Positions 10,017-27,870 of a stretch of 64,000 nucleotides of DNA are shown here, piece by piece (the first letter of the stretch is position 1; every line of letters begins with the position of its first letter). The notes beneath the pieces were generated by a model, which was not told the DNA's origin, did no database searches, and worked only from the letters and a program-made list of their open reading frames with translations. Source of the DNA: Erpobdella octoculata (taxonomy: Eukaryota > Annelida > Clitellata > Hirudinida > Erpobdellidae); contig OZ022245.1 in NCBI GenBank assembly GCA_963978895.1, forward strand, positions 5,602,938-5,666,937. The letters run 5' to 3'. The position numbers were made by a program, and so were the translations under genes.

Positions 10017-11336
10017 TTATTTCCTTCCCGACCTATTATCGATCTTAAAATTGTTTGACAAATTTGAAAAATTTGAATTCCTGTTGAAGGCTGGCGCGTT
10101 TATATGGCGACTTTGGTTATAATTTGTCCCTTTAACCATTTGCATTCTCGTGTTAGAATTAGAACTGGCCATACCGCTATCACGGATATGCTGTTTGCTA
10201 TCGTTATTTTTTAAAAACGGTTGATAAGTATTAGGAAAATTGTTGACAGGTCCGCTGTGTTGTTTTTGACCAGAACCTTTCCTGGTTTGAGGTTGGCGAC
10301 GTACGTCAGTCAACAATCCCGGAGAATATTTTCTTATTTTAACCTGCAGTCGCCTCCCACAAAGTTCCCTTCCGTCCATCATCAAAGCGGCTTGCCCGCT
10401 CTCCTGCCGTTTAAATTCAATAAAGCCGAAAGATTTTGAACGCCCAGTGTGGGAATCTGTGGGAACGATTACTTTGCTTATGGGGCCGCAAACTCTAAAA
10501 TGACTAATTAAATGTTTTGTGGTTATATTAGGGTCAATATTACCTATCCATATTGTGCTAGAATTCTCAAAGGATTTCTTATCTATAATATTTGGATTGA
10601 CAGCAGTTATTGACTCATCGGTCATCTCTGTTGGTGTTGTTAGTGCCGGAGTACTGTTCTTCAAAATTGGAGCTGTACTAGAGGAAGGAGTATTATTATT
10701 TTCTACAGGTGGTTGTACAAATCCAGGTGCTTCTAATATAAGATCGGTAACTGAACAGTTTCTAGACTGAATTTTGTCGATGTCAACTTCCATTGCATTA
10801 TTATCAATTTTAGTCGGCGGCACAGAACGTTCTAAAACTGGGCATTTTTGATTAGTGACAAAAGGAATGATTTTGACATTTTTAGTCGTTGTGTCCGTCT
10901 GTCGATTGATAGAAATTTTTTTCCGCACACTTGGTTCTGCATTAAAACTAGATGGATTAGTTTTTTCCTGGCCTTGGTGGATATCTAATATTATGTGTGC
11001 TAAGTTGTTTGTTGAACTAAGTATGGAGATATCATTCCCAGCTGCGCCTGCTGATAAGCTAGTGCTAGTTCCAGGTACACCACCTGAATTGATTAGGTCA
11101 TCCTTTTGAGAAGCAGCAAAACTTGTATGTACTTCACTTGGTAACTTTTCAGTTAAGCTTTCATTGGTTATTTCTTCAATATGTTTGCATAACGTGTCGA
11201 CGTCTAAATTCGAATAATCGTATTCATAAGTTGGCGTTTTGCCGCTATCTTCCTGCAAAAATTCACCGATCTCTTTTAACAGATCATCTAATCCTTCTCC
11301 AGAGCTCATTATCAAATACCTAGTTATTAAAGACAA
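10017..11336 (-). CDS. single-RRM RNA-binding protein (PABPN1-like RRM), single exon
   Basis: 439 codons from the first Met; Met10 (11309, MSSGEGLDDLLKEIGEFL) is an equally good or better start. Residues 1-255 are a Ser/Thr/Asn-rich, probably disordered region with an acidic amphipathic N-terminus. One RRM spans about 261-337, with RNP2 IWIGNI (262-267) and RNP1 KSFGFIEF (301-308). The RRM sequence with HFRVCGPISKVIV and GRELCGRRLQVKIRK most resembles the nuclear poly(A)-binding protein PABPN1 group. The tail (340-439) is rich in Asn, Ser, Gln and Arg, as in many mRNA-binding proteins. The likely role is nuclear or cytoplasmic mRNA binding. There is no intron, so it may be a retrocopy, but the frame is intact and no poly(A) remnant was seen. 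The partner RNA is unknown. Confidence 0.75.
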   Translation of the reverse strand: MSLITRYLIMSSGEGLDDLLKEIGEFLQEDSGKTPTYEYDYSNLDVDTLCKHIEEITNESLTEKLPSEVHTSFAASQKDDLINSGGVPGTSTSLSAGAAGNDISILSSTNNLAHIILDIHQGQEKTNPSSFNAEPSVRKKISINRQTDTTTKNVKIIPFVTNQKCPVLERSVPPTKIDNNAMEVDIDKIQSRNCSVTDLILEAPGFVQPPVENNNTPSSSTAPILKNSTPALTTPTEMTDESITAVNPNIIDKKSFENSSTIWIGNIDPNITTKHLISHFRVCGPISKVIVPTDSHTGRSKSFGFIEFKRQESGQAALMMDGRELCGRRLQVKIRKYSPGLLTDVRRQPQTRKGSGQKQHSGPVNNFPNTYQPFLKNNDSKQHIRDSGMASSNSNTRMQMVKGTNYNQSRHINAPAFNRNSNFSNLSNNFKIDNRSGRK

Positions 11337-11440
11337 ACAAGTATTGAAATATTAATCGGACAGCTTTAATATTGTTCATTTCTATTTGTTCAACTGTGTT
11401 TCTCAGCTCGCTGGAAAGGAAAAACAAAAACAATAAAGAT

Positions 11441-11832
<392 letters not shown>

Positions 11833-13250
11833 TCTATATATATAAAAGAACATGTCCTGACTGACTGATAATCAACGCCGAGCTCAAACGCCTCATCCTA
11901 GGAACGTGAAATTTGGAACTTATATTACTTTTATAGCGTAAACATCCGCTAAGAAAGGATTTTTGAAAATTTTGCTCCTGAGGGGAAAAAACTGGAAAAC
12001 AAACTTTTTTCTAAACATTTTTTCTAAAAATTTTTTCTGAAATTTGGTATATAGATTCTTTTTGAAAAATAAAAAGATACATGTTTCACCATTTTTTGAA
12101 AATTCGGTTTCCCGGACCTCAAATGTGGGTTGGAAAATTGGGTTATTTGGTTTTTAAAGTAGCTTCTACTCAAAAACTGTTAATGCTACAGGAGTAAAAA
12201 TTAGTATTTAGTTTCTACTTCAAAAATAATGAAATACGTGTTTTAGCATTTTTTGAAAATTTGGTTTCCAGGACTTCAAATGTGGGGTGGAAAATAGGGT
12301 TATTTGTTTTTTAAAGTAACTGCTACTCAAAAACTGTAAATACCACAGATGTAAAAATTAGTATTTAGTTTCTATTCTAAAAATAAAGATATACGTGTTT
12401 CACCATTTTTTTACAAATTTGGTTATAGGACCTTAAATGTGGGGTGGACAATAGGATTACTTGGTTTTTAAAGTTGCTGCTACTCAAAAACTGTGAATGC
12501 TACAAAAGTAAAAATTAGTATTTAGTTTCTACTCTAAAAATAATGATATACGTGTTTCACCATTTTTTGAAATTTTGGTTTTCAGGACCTCAAATGTGGG
12601 GTGGAAAAATTGGTTTTTAAAGTAACTGCTACTCAAAAACTGTGAATGCTACAGATGTCAAAATTAGTATTTAGTATATACTCAAAAAATAATGATATAA
12701 GTGTTTCAACATTTTTTAAAAATTTGGTTTCCAGGACCTCAAATGTGGGGTGGAAATAAGGGTTATTTGATTTCAAAATAACTGCTACTCAAAAACTGTA
12801 AGTGCTACAAATGTAAAAATTAGTATTTTGAAGTTTTGTGCCGGTTAAAAGTAGCTAAGTCCAGTTTATCACCGGCCGGGTCAAGCCTTTATTTAAGAGT
12901 CTTCACACGGGCCAGGCCAAACCTTAAATCAAGGTGGGACGGGCCGAGATTTTTCACCAAGTATATAGATGTTTTAGTGATTTTAGGGTTTTATTTGGGC
13001 CGGGCTAAACCTGAAGTCAAGGTGGGACGGGCCGAAGTTTTTCATCAAGTATATAGAACTTCTAGGCCTGTAAAAAGGGGCCGGGCCTAATTCAGACGGG
13101 CTGTGCCGGGCCAGGAGTTCGGGTTTTTAAAACGGGCTGGGCTAAGTTGTCGACGGGCCTAGCCGAGACCTAAACAATTGATCTCTATTATGGATGCACT
13201 GTTCAAACTCTCTAATTTCATGCGAGCGAAGCCGCTACGGGCACTGCTAG
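11833..13250 (+). mobile_element. Helitron-like element, family B, 1418 bp, both ends intact
   Basis: Starts TCTATATATATAAAAGAACA and ends GGGCACTGCTAG, flanked by A and T with no target duplication. An inverted near-identical copy is at 23663-25100 with the same termini. The left part includes TGACTGACTGATAATCAACG; the centre is a tandem array of about 155-bp units (12080-12800); the right part is GC-rich (GGCCGGGC motifs, 12840-13170). No Rep/helicase is encoded, so it is non-autonomous. A small frame at 12836-13090 is low-complexity. Confidence 0.8.
12080..12810 (+). repeat. about 155-bp tandem repeat inside Helitron family B
   Basis: The phrase GGACCTCAAATGTGGG (or a one-base variant) recurs at about 12114, 12270, 12427, 12586 and 12735, each followed by ACTGCTACTCAAAAACTGT and AAAATTAGTATTTAGT. 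That gives five units at about 155-bp spacing. The same array is in the copy at 23663-25100, so the array moved with the element. Confidence 0.8.
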
Positions 13251-13267
13251 TATATATATATATATAT

Positions 13268-14030
<763 letters not shown>

Positions 14031-14041
14031 TTACCCCCTTC

Positions 14042-15598
14042 TTAATTCTGTTCGTCCCGAACAGCATATCGCTTTTGAGAAATGCGACTCGGCCACGAAC
14101 ACCAAAATACCTTGATCTTTACTCGTGGCTTTGACCGCAATTCGCAAACAACATGGTCAAGTCTCTTGACCGTTTGACACAGTTTCTTCCAGTCCTTCTT
14201 TGGCTCATCAACAGAGTCTTTCTTTGGCTCATCGTCGCCATTTTTGCTCGGTTCATCACAGCCTTTTTTGCATGCCTCGTCCTGAACATCTTTGCACGGT
14301 TTATCGGAATTGTCTGCTTTTTCTTCTTCCTTCACATCCTTTAGATCTTTCTCAAGAAACTCTTCAAAAGGTTTTTCGAAAACACGTCGTTCCATAAATC
14401 CAATAAATCCCTTCATCAAACTGTTATTTGATTTTACAATGACTCTTAGTCTATCTGATCTAGAATCTTCTGTGGATTCATCTGATTTAAAACCCTCGGT
14501 ACCGTTCTCTGTTCTTGTCTCATTTTTTCCAGAGTTTTTGCTTGCTGCATTGCTATTGTTGTTTTGGAGAAGTTCATCGCCGTCATGTTTGTTTTCTTCC
14601 AAGCTACAATCGAACGTTTTCTTTTCACATTCCAACTCGGCTCTTTCGTCGGTGTCAACTTTCGTATCGTCCAGCGGATCTTTCTTCAAATTATCGCCAT
14701 CGTCTCTCAAATCAGTGTCTTCTTTTTTTGTCGAGTTAACTATGACGTATTTTTCCATTGGAGTTTCGACCGTTTCTAAATCCTCGGTTGCTTCATCCGA
14801 GTCAGATTCTTCACTAAAATCTGACCCTGAATATTCGGTGCCATCGTCTGTTATGGAGGCTTCCGTTTCAGAACCGTCGCTGTATGGGTGAAAGCCATAG
14901 TTGTTATTGCCATTATTATAATAATCATCGTCACTTTCATCCTCATCGTTTTGCATTTCGTTTTCAACATTCTTCTCATATTCTTTAGTTTGGTTTTTGA
15001 CGTCCAAACCGACTGTATCACTGTCACCATCTTTGCATGGTTCATCTTGAGCATCTTTGTAAGGTTCCTTATCATGACTGTCTTTGACAGGCTCATCATC
15101 ATGACCCACCTGACTTGTGCAGTCTGTACGGCCGTCATCCGTCACATGCTCTGAGACACAGCTGGTGGACTCCAGTTCAAATTGGGTTTCGCCGCAGCAA
15201 CCCACATCACCAGTAGCCCGCTGGTCCAGAACCGTGTCCACCACTGCCTCAGCCAACCCTGCGACCAAACTCTCAACAGTTGTACCGGCTGCTGCCACTT
15301 TGTTTCCGTGGCCAAGAATCATTCCTTCTCCTGTCTTCTTCTGTGCTGCCATGTTTTCTTTCGCTCGTTGTCTTTCTTCCTCCAGCAATTTGTTTTTTAA
15401 TTTCCTTCGCTTGACCACAGCTTCCTCGTCAATGTCGAATAGATATTCGTCGTCGTCAGGCCCATAGCCCTCATTCACTAACGCGGCTAAGAGGCGTTCC
15501 ATAAGTTCGTCCTTTTTACCTGTATCGCTCAGGCCACGTTTCTCCAGCTCGTCTTTCATTTCACTCGCCCAAAGCTCATCCAATGATTTCAAAACCAT
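14042..15598 (-). CDS. SAP-domain acidic protein of an LTR element (gag-like)
   Basis: 518 codons from the ATG 7 bases after the primer-binding site. Residues 6-40 ([20 protein letters not shown], then [14 protein letters not shown]) form a SAP motif, a two-helix DNA/chromatin-binding fold. A basic, charged helix ([20 protein letters not shown]) follows. Residues about 100-440 are highly acidic and probably disordered. Two clusters of a short repeat of the form DEP.KD occur (about 165-190 and 440-475). The C-terminus ends [17 protein letters not shown] right at the polypurine tract. No zinc knuckle, protease, RT or integrase is seen. SAP domains do occur at the start of some invertebrate gypsy gag proteins; that is the most likely origin. 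Alternatively it is a captured host gene. Confidence 0.75.
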   Translation of the reverse strand: MVLKSLDELWASEMKDELEKRGLSDTGKKDELMERLLAALVNEGYGPDDDEYLFDIDEEAVVKRRKLKNKLLEEERQRAKENMAAQKKTGEGMILGHGNKVAAAGTTVESLVAGLAEAVVDTVLDQRATGDVGCCGETQFELESTSCVSEHVTDDGRTDCTSQVGHDDEPVKDSHDKEPYKDAQDEPCKDGDSDTVGLDVKNQTKEYEKNVENEMQNDEDESDDDYYNNGNNNYGFHPYSDGSETEASITDDGTEYSGSDFSEESDSDEATEDLETVETPMEKYVIVNSTKKEDTDLRDDGDNLKKDPLDDTKVDTDERAELECEKKTFDCSLEENKHDGDELLQNNNSNAASKNSGKNETRTENGTEGFKSDESTEDSRSDRLRVIVKSNNSLMKGFIGFMERRVFEKPFEEFLEKDLKDVKEEEKADNSDKPCKDVQDEACKKGCDEPSKNGDDEPKKDSVDEPKKDWKKLCQTVKRLDHVVCELRSKPRVKIKVFWCSWPSRISQKRYAVRDEQN

Positions 15599-15604
15599 TC
15601 TTGT

Positions 15605-15623
15605 ATCCCAATTCTGACACCAA
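15605..15623 (-). promoter_or_regulatory. primer-binding site of the SAP-protein element
   Basis: TTGGTGTCAGAATTGGGAT directly after the 5' LTR end on the minus strand. A TGGTGTCAGAA...GGGAT primer site is known in metazoan gypsy-type elements. The priming tRNA was not determined. Confidence 0.6.

Positions 15624-16326
<703 letters not shown>

Positions 16327-16415
<89 letters not shown>
16327..16415. repeat. TA dinucleotide array
   Basis: About 90 bp of TA preceding the 298-bp tandem array. Confidence 0.95.
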
Positions 16416-19674
<3,259 letters not shown>

Positions 19675-19872
19675 TTCTATTTTGTCTTAAATTATCTGGT
19701 GTACAAGAGAAATAATACTATATTATGTGCAAATCTATTGAAACGCTTCATACAGAAATATAGTATTTTCAAAATTATCGTTGTTACAACTTGCATATAT
19801 TTAGTCGGTAAAACAATTTTAAGATTTTTTCAGGACTCATAAATTTTTTTTGAAAATTGTTCTGCTTTAAAA
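19675..19872 (+). other. short upstream region of the ZYG-11-like gene
   Basis: About 200 AT-rich bases between the LINE poly(A) and the next ATG. No clear TATA box or initiator could be singled out. Confidence 0.4.
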
Positions 19873-21438
19873 ATGAGCAATCATATCAAAAAGGTGGTGT
19901 CTCTAAAAAATATATGCCAAGTATTTTGCTTGGAAAGTTTTAAGAAAATTTTTCTTCAGAAAGGTGTTAAGTTTGAAATAAAAAAAGATTTATTTTTACC
20001 TTATCCGTTATTTCAAGACATTATAGACAGAAGTTATGAAACCTGTGATTTCTTACCTTCATTTTACCTAATGCCATGCTTATTGAAGCCAGAAAAGTTA
20101 AATTACTTGCAGTTGAAAATCATCATAGACAATAATATGAGGATGGAAGACCAAAGTTCTCTTGAGAATCTGATGAGAATAAATAAATACTCTGTCATTT
20201 CGATTCTTTATTTCTCTCAAACCCTTAAAACTTTAAATTTTTCTCACAATTATTTTTCTTCATCTTCTGCTCATCTCACGGTGTTAGATCTAAGAATTTC
20301 TTGCTCTGATCAATGCCGTAAAAACAAGTGCAAACATGGAAGGCAAGCTTGCGGAGCCAGAACCTGCTCTTCAAACCGCTATGACAATCTAAAAGAGTTG
20401 TCCTTGTCGTGTAGTTGCAACGTGTCACATCAGCACAGTTGTCTTTTAGATAAACTCGGATTTGCAATTCTTCCTGAATGTCTAAAATGTTTTTTTTATT
20501 ATGGTTGCCACTTGCCAAAACGTTATCTGGCTATGTTTTCGAAGTGTACAAAACTAAAAAAGTTATTCTTCGAAGGGTATGGTCAGGATGCAATCAATAA
20601 AATGAAGGAATTAGTAAGTCGGCTGCCCAAGCTGGAACATGTTGAAGTGAGTCTTACAAATCTGCCAGTAGCTCCGTGGCTCCAAATGCGACGCTTCAAA
20701 TACCTCGGAATATGTTCCATTTTTAACCTTAGCGAAGTAATTGAATTAAATAGTAGTATAGTTAGCACGTTTGCAAGTCTTGATGGGATCGTACATTTTC
20801 TGAAAAAAGTTTTTCTTAATCCAGATTTAGCCTCTATAACACTATGTTTTTTACAACTACAGCTTCTTCGTTTATCGACAATACCTGAAGACGTTGCCAA
20901 AAATATTTTAGACTTGATGCTTAAAATTGTATGGATTGATAATTTGCAAGATTGTTGTGCAAATGTATTTGCACAAATCGTTCATTATAATATCAGCTAT
21001 AGTAATGTTAAAAAATTTATTGCTTTGTTATTTTGCAAAAATAATAGTTTTTATCCTGTCTTTTATAAACGACTAATTCTGCCAGACCATTTATGGAAAG
21101 AGTTCATAAAAGACGAAAAATGGCTTGAATATGTTTCTAATCATTTGTCGGATAGTTCTTACTTGTTACATTTGATTGAATTGTACGAAAAACATGCACT
21201 TTTTACAGATCAACTTCTTGTTTATCCGCACAACAGCCAAATTGCATCTGTTTTCGACATATGGAAAAGTATAAAAACCTCTCTGAACAACAATACCTGG
21301 TTTTTAAGCTGTTTACAATTAAATAATCATGATACGTCATTAAGAAATGTTTTTAGGCTAGTGATAGGACCCGGAGCAGAAAATTTATTACTCGAGTTTG
21401 ATAATATGATTCCACACGAGTCTTCGTGGTCTTATTAA
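19873..21438 (+). CDS. ZYG-11/ZER-1-like leucine-rich-repeat protein, intact single exon
   Basis: 521 codons. The N-terminus SLKNICQVFCLESFKKIF, LPYPLFQDIIDRSYETCDFL resembles the VHL-box/N-terminal region of ZYG-11 proteins. Irregular leucine-rich repeats cover about 70-280, ending PKLEHVEVSLTNL and RRFKYLGI. The rest is helical (SSIVSTFASLDGIVHFLKKVF, PEDVAKNILDLMLKIVW) like the ARM-type C-terminus. ZYG-11 and ZER1 are substrate receptors of CUL2 ubiquitin ligases that recognise glycine N-degrons. Two unusual cysteine clusters lie at 144-165 (SCSDQCRKNKCKHGRQACG and TC) and 180-190 (CSCNVSHQHSC), possibly metal-binding. A polyadenylation signal AATAAA follows at about 21480. A related reading frame is at 50841-52597. 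The family call is from pattern and layout; the sequence is strongly diverged. Confidence 0.65.
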   Translation: MSNHIKKVVSLKNICQVFCLESFKKIFLQKGVKFEIKKDLFLPYPLFQDIIDRSYETCDFLPSFYLMPCLLKPEKLNYLQLKIIIDNNMRMEDQSSLENLMRINKYSVISILYFSQTLKTLNFSHNYFSSSSAHLTVLDLRISCSDQCRKNKCKHGRQACGARTCSSNRYDNLKELSLSCSCNVSHQHSCLLDKLGFAILPECLKCFFYYGCHLPKRYLAMFSKCTKLKKLFFEGYGQDAINKMKELVSRLPKLEHVEVSLTNLPVAPWLQMRRFKYLGICSIFNLSEVIELNSSIVSTFASLDGIVHFLKKVFLNPDLASITLCFLQLQLLRLSTIPEDVAKNILDLMLKIVWIDNLQDCCANVFAQIVHYNISYSNVKKFIALLFCKNNSFYPVFYKRLILPDHLWKEFIKDEKWLEYVSNHLSDSSYLLHLIELYEKHALFTDQLLVYPHNSQIASVFDIWKSIKTSLNNNTWFLSCLQLNNHDTSLRNVFRLVIGPGAENLLLEFDNMIPHESSWSY

Positions 21439-21860
21439 CATAATCATTCCTCCATTTTAAATTGTCTTCATGATTTTATTAATAAACAACTCAACTTTAA
21501 TTTTCGAAACATAAATTCAAATTTATTGTACATTATTTTTGCTGAATGACTGAGGCGACTAAATAACTTAGTTATTTTTCAAACATTTAAGCTGCACTTC
21601 AAAATTCAATAAGCGTTTTATTACAAACTTTTATTTAGGTTACAATCTCTGTTTGTGTGTTTGTGTATGTGTGTGTGTGTATATGTGTGGCTTTCTCTGT
21701 ACGCAAATCTTTCAAGTAAAATTTAACCAGCTTTTTGACTAGCTAGGAAGCTGAAACTTTCAGCATAGCTTCATATTGGATGACAATACATGATTTAATT
21801 AAAAAAAACTAAATTATAAGCTGTAGAGTTTAATCTTGCATGTATACGAGAATATATATA
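21439..21860. other. 3' flank with first copy of a 190-bp repeat
   Basis: 21620-21830 (ATCTCTGTTTGTGTGTTTG, TGGCTTTCTCTGTACGCAAA, AGCTTTTTGACTAGCTAGGA) is repeated at 22065-22245 inside the Tigger element. The remainder is AT-rich with the polyadenylation signal of the upstream gene. Confidence 0.6.
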
Positions 21861-22064
21861 CAGTAGAAGTCCGATAATCCGGCGCGTTCGAGAAAGGCTC
21901 GATGCCGGACTACCGAAAATTCCGGTCTATTGGGCGGTGCTCCTTCTTTTTAGTGTAGGCTTTGCCGTAAAACAAATGTACTTTGTTTTTTTAACTACAT
22001 ACATAAATAAATCGTAATTATAAGAACAATTAGGTTAATAAAAACTACAAATACAACAAAGTTT

Positions 22065-22245
22065 ATTACAAACTTTTTACAAACTTTTATTTAGATTACA
22101 ATCTCTGTTTGTGTGTGTATGGCTTTCTCTGTACGCAAATCTTGCAAGTAAAATTTAACCAGCTTTTTGACTAGCTAGGAAGCTGAAACTTTTAGCCTAA
22201 CTTTATATTAGATGACAATACATGATTCAATTAAAAAAATTAATT
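22065..22245 (+). repeat. 190-bp dispersed repeat, second copy
   Basis: Matches 21620-21830 (AGCTTTTTGACTAGCTAGGA, GATGACAATACATGATT). One copy is just outside and one inside the Tigger element. A weaker relative is at about 62580-62690. Confidence 0.7.
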
Positions 22246-22315
22246 TGAACATCTTTCGTATTTCTAAATCGGGTGTATTTGAAATTAAAGTTTGTGTTAG
22301 AAAACTCGTTTTTTT

Positions 22316-22495
22316 ACCAATGCTTTTATTAACTCGTCGGCTCTGTTTCTCTGTCTGTTTCAAATCTTGCAATCAATTTTTGAGTCACTTCCTGATGGTA
22401 GATTTTTTTCAAATTTTGCATACATGCTCAAGATAGAAGACAATGCAATATTCAATTATTAGTTTTACAATTAGTCAATTAATTTAGTTAATTTT
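22316..22495 (+). mobile_element. MITE fragment, ACCAATGCT family
   Basis: Left part of the MITE found complete at 22735-23052, broken off where a 14-bp tandem repeat begins. Confidence 0.7.
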
Positions 22496-22586
22496 CTTGA
22501 GGATTTTATCGAGGGATTTCTTGAGGGTTTTCTTGAGGGTTTTCTTGAGGGTTTTCTTGAGGGTTTTCTTGAGGGTTTTCTTGACC
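22496..22586 (+). repeat. 14-bp minisatellite (GGGTTTTCTTGAGG)
   Basis: Six to seven head-to-tail copies of a TTTTCTTGAGGG-type unit at the end of the MITE fragment. The Lys-Pro-Ser-Arg frame on the minus strand is a by-product. Confidence 0.85.
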
Positions 22587-22734
22587 ACAAAACGCTAACC
22601 GACTGGCAGACTATTTTACCAAGTTTACACGAACCACACTCACTGACCGCGATTCTCAAGCGTGTACGAAATTTTTATGAAAATAGTTGAGATATTTAAA
22701 TTTTATGCTTTTTGATGATATTTTTATTATTATT

Positions 22735-23052
22735 ACCAATGTTTTTATTAACTCGTCGTCTCTGTTTCTCTGTCTGTCTGTTTGTTTCTCTGTCTGTTTC
22801 AAATCTTGCAATCAATTTTTGAGTCACTTCCTGATGATAGATTTTTTCAAATTTTGCATACATGCTTAAAATAGAAGACAATGCAATATTCAATTATTAG
22901 TTTTACAATAAGTCAATTAATTTAGATAATTTTAATTAATTTCGATATTTCGATATAATTAAGATATTTCGACTTTAACATAAAATAAAAGAGTAATATA
23001 AGAAAAAATTGATTGCAAAATTTGTGTTTTAATTACATATAAGAGCATTGGT
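22735..23052 (+). mobile_element. MITE, ACCAATGCT family, full length
   Basis: Terminal inverted repeats ACCAATG.TTTTATTAA (left) and ACCAATGCTCTTATATG (read from the right end). The body includes CAATCAATTTTTGAGTCAC and GTCTGTTTC repeats. A second full copy is at 34840-35154. Flanks beyond the right end (TTTAAAAATTCG) are also shared between the copies, so the true end may be about 30 bases further out. Confidence 0.7.
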
Positions 23053-23183
23053 TTTAAAAATTCGTTTTTAATTTACTTGTTCTTTACTTGTTTTACATTT
23101 CATATAATGTATGTACACGTACTGTAAAACATATTTCAATTAGATTTAAAAAAGTCACGAATGTCTTTTTATTTTCTTGACTT

Positions 23184-23500
23184 TTAACGTTTAGTATAAA
23201 ATTTATTTCTAACGATATGGAAATAAATAATTTCTGAAGCACTGTAGCTAGTACTAGCCTCAGCAAAAGAGATAAACTTATTTAGTAATTCTGCAGCTTC
23301 TGCCCAGCTGATTTTTTCCTTTTCTTCCGTTTTGGCATCTGAGTCACTTTCTTCAAGATTTGTTGATAATGTCCTCATCGGTTAGTTCTTGATCAACAGG
23401 CTCATTCTCGTCGATTAGAAGCCACTCTTCTACCTCATCTTCAAGCAAGTTTTTCAAGGGATTGTCAGCACTTCTAACGACATCCAAAACTTTCGTCAGA
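23184..23500 (-). pseudogene. C-terminal remnant of a Tigger/Jerky-type transposase
   Basis: On the minus strand one frame gives DVVRSADNPLKNLLEDEVEE, WLLIDENEPVDQELTDEDI; a second frame continues LSTNLEESDSDAKTEEKEKI, SWAEAAELLNKFISFAEAS and ends KFYTKR. This is the tail of pogo/Tigger transposases (W...D...P....LTD.EI, then the A...L......F.E..... helix before the terminal R.K..). A frameshift lies near 23378 and the catalytic DDE core is gone. Confidence 0.75.
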
Positions 23501-23662
23501 GCGTTTTGATTATTTTTTTCTCATCAGTCTGTAGAGTTATGTCAGATGCAGGGTTTGCAGCTGGCCAAAGTTTTTACAATTTTCCGGAGCGATGCCGGAC
23601 TATCGGGAATTCCGGACTGCTGGATGCCAGACTAATGGACTTCTACTGTATATATATATATA

Positions 23663-26233
<2,571 letters not shown>

Positions 26234-26300
<67 letters not shown>
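26234..26300. repeat. TA array ending in the assembly gap
   Basis: TA repeat running directly into the N run, which explains why the assembly broke here. Confidence 0.95.
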
Positions 26301-26500
26301 NNNNNNNNNNNNNNNNNNNNNNNNNNNNNNNNNNNNNNNNNNNNNNNNNNNNNNNNNNNNNNNNNNNNNNNNNNNNNNNNNNNNNNNNNNNNNNNNNNNN
26401 NNNNNNNNNNNNNNNNNNNNNNNNNNNNNNNNNNNNNNNNNNNNNNNNNNNNNNNNNNNNNNNNNNNNNNNNNNNNNNNNNNNNNNNNNNNNNNNNNNNN
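26301..26500. other. assembly gap (200 N)
   Basis: 200 undetermined bases; the round length suggests a placeholder, so the true distance across it is unknown. Confidence 0.99.
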
Positions 26501-27352
26501 TAAATATACAGACAACCCTTAAAACGAGTTTTTCTTCAAAAATATCTTATATTTCAAGATTCTTCGGTTTTTATTAAATGCAAATTTTTTGTTTAAAAAA
26601 TGTTTAAGATTTTTAAATAGAATTGCGTATATAGTTTTGTTTGCATTTGTTGTAGTTTCAAAACATAGAGGATTAATTTTTTTTAAATAATTTTTTTTAT
26701 GTTCATAATTTAATAAAATGCATTGTTATAAGGAGCAAGCCTATATTTAAAATTTCAGGTTTACAAACAATCAAGCAAGCAATCAACCAAACGAGAAACG
26801 GCGGTCAATTTCTAAAAGAGATTTAATCAAGAATAATGAAAAAAGTTATACACTTTTAACATTTTACATTTCTGGCAGCAATATTCGTATATTAATACCG
26901 ACTTTTAAGATACGCAAACGAAATTCTGGTTGGGCTAATGTTTTTTTTTTGTTACCAAGTTTGATCATCAAGACTGATCTGCTATGTCACCAGGTCAAAA
27001 GAAAGAGATGGAAGATTGAGTTGAAAGCTTGTGCGGAATTTAAATTAAAAACATCAAAGTTTTCGGGAAGGGAAAAGACATTTCCAGATTCAGACGTGTT
27101 GCTACTAATCGAATGTTTCCATAAAATTTCATTATTCGTGAAAACTTTGTGTGTGAGCCGAAGAGTTTTGTTGCCGATAAAAACTATCAGTCAGTAGCTG
27201 AAGGTGTCGCTTATGTGGCCTCGTGTGCTTGGCTCAAGCAAGATTTGAATCTTCCGAATGTGTCGGAAGCTGATATGAGAAGTACCTGATAGTAGTAGTC
27301 TTGAGATGCGTGGTATGTGTTAAGAGAGTCTGGATGTTCGAATGATGTTGTG
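26501..27352. other. AT-rich stretch; part of a dispersed repeat
   Basis: 26710-26790 (TAATAAAATGCATTG, GGAGCAAGCCTATATTT) resembles 49420-49470 and 62640-62680, so a dispersed repeat is present. No gene was recognised; an 82-codon frame at 26949-27197 has no recognisable pattern. Confidence 0.45.
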
Positions 27353-27364
27353 ATGATGATGTTG

Positions 27365-27409
<45 letters not shown>

Positions 27410-27569
27410 GTGATGATGATGATGATGATGATGATGATGACGATGACGATGATGATGATGATGATGAAGATGATGTTGATGTTGATGATGGGGATGATGA
27501 TGGTGGGATGATGAAGACGACGACGACGACGATGATGATGAAGAAGACGACGATGACGATGACGATGAC

Positions 27570-27608
<39 letters not shown>

Positions 27609-27870
27609 GATGATGCTGATGTTGATGATGGGGATGATGATGGTGATGATGATGATGGTGTAGATGATGTTTGGTGGTAATTTTTATGATGATGGTGGGG
27701 ATTGTAGTTGTGATGATTATAAAGATGATGACGATGGTGATTATGATAATGATGATGATGGAAATGATGAATATGTTGATGATGATGATGATGGTGATGA
27801 TGATGGTGATGACGGGAATGATGATGGCGTTAGTAGTGGTAGTAGTGGCAGTAATGATCAGAATTTCCAG
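27353..27870 (+). repeat. GAT triplet array, imperfect
   Basis: GATGAT repeats with GAC, GAA and GTT variants. A GATGTTGATGTTGATGATGG GGATGATGATGG block occurs twice (about 27470 and 27615), showing an internal duplication of about 140 bp. Poly-Asp, poly-Met and poly-His frames here are repeat artefacts. Confidence 0.9.

Larger units (their letters stand above)
21861..23648 (-). mobile_element. degenerate Tigger/pogo-type DNA transposon
   Basis: Terminal inverted repeats start CAGTAGAAGTCCGATAATCC (21861) and, on the minus strand from 23648, CAGTAGAAGTCCATTAGTCT. Both are flanked by TA, as expected for the Tc1/mariner superfamily. The interior holds the C-terminal remnant of a transposase on the minus strand (23184-23500). 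It also holds later insertions: a 190-bp repeat (22065-22245) and two MITE copies (22316-22495 and 22735-23052). Inactive. Confidence 0.85.

Noticed and set aside
14153..15467. Plus-strand frames of 62-199 codons opposite the SAP-protein gene
   Set aside because: Shadows of the minus-strand ORF; hydrophobic content comes from antisense of acidic codons.
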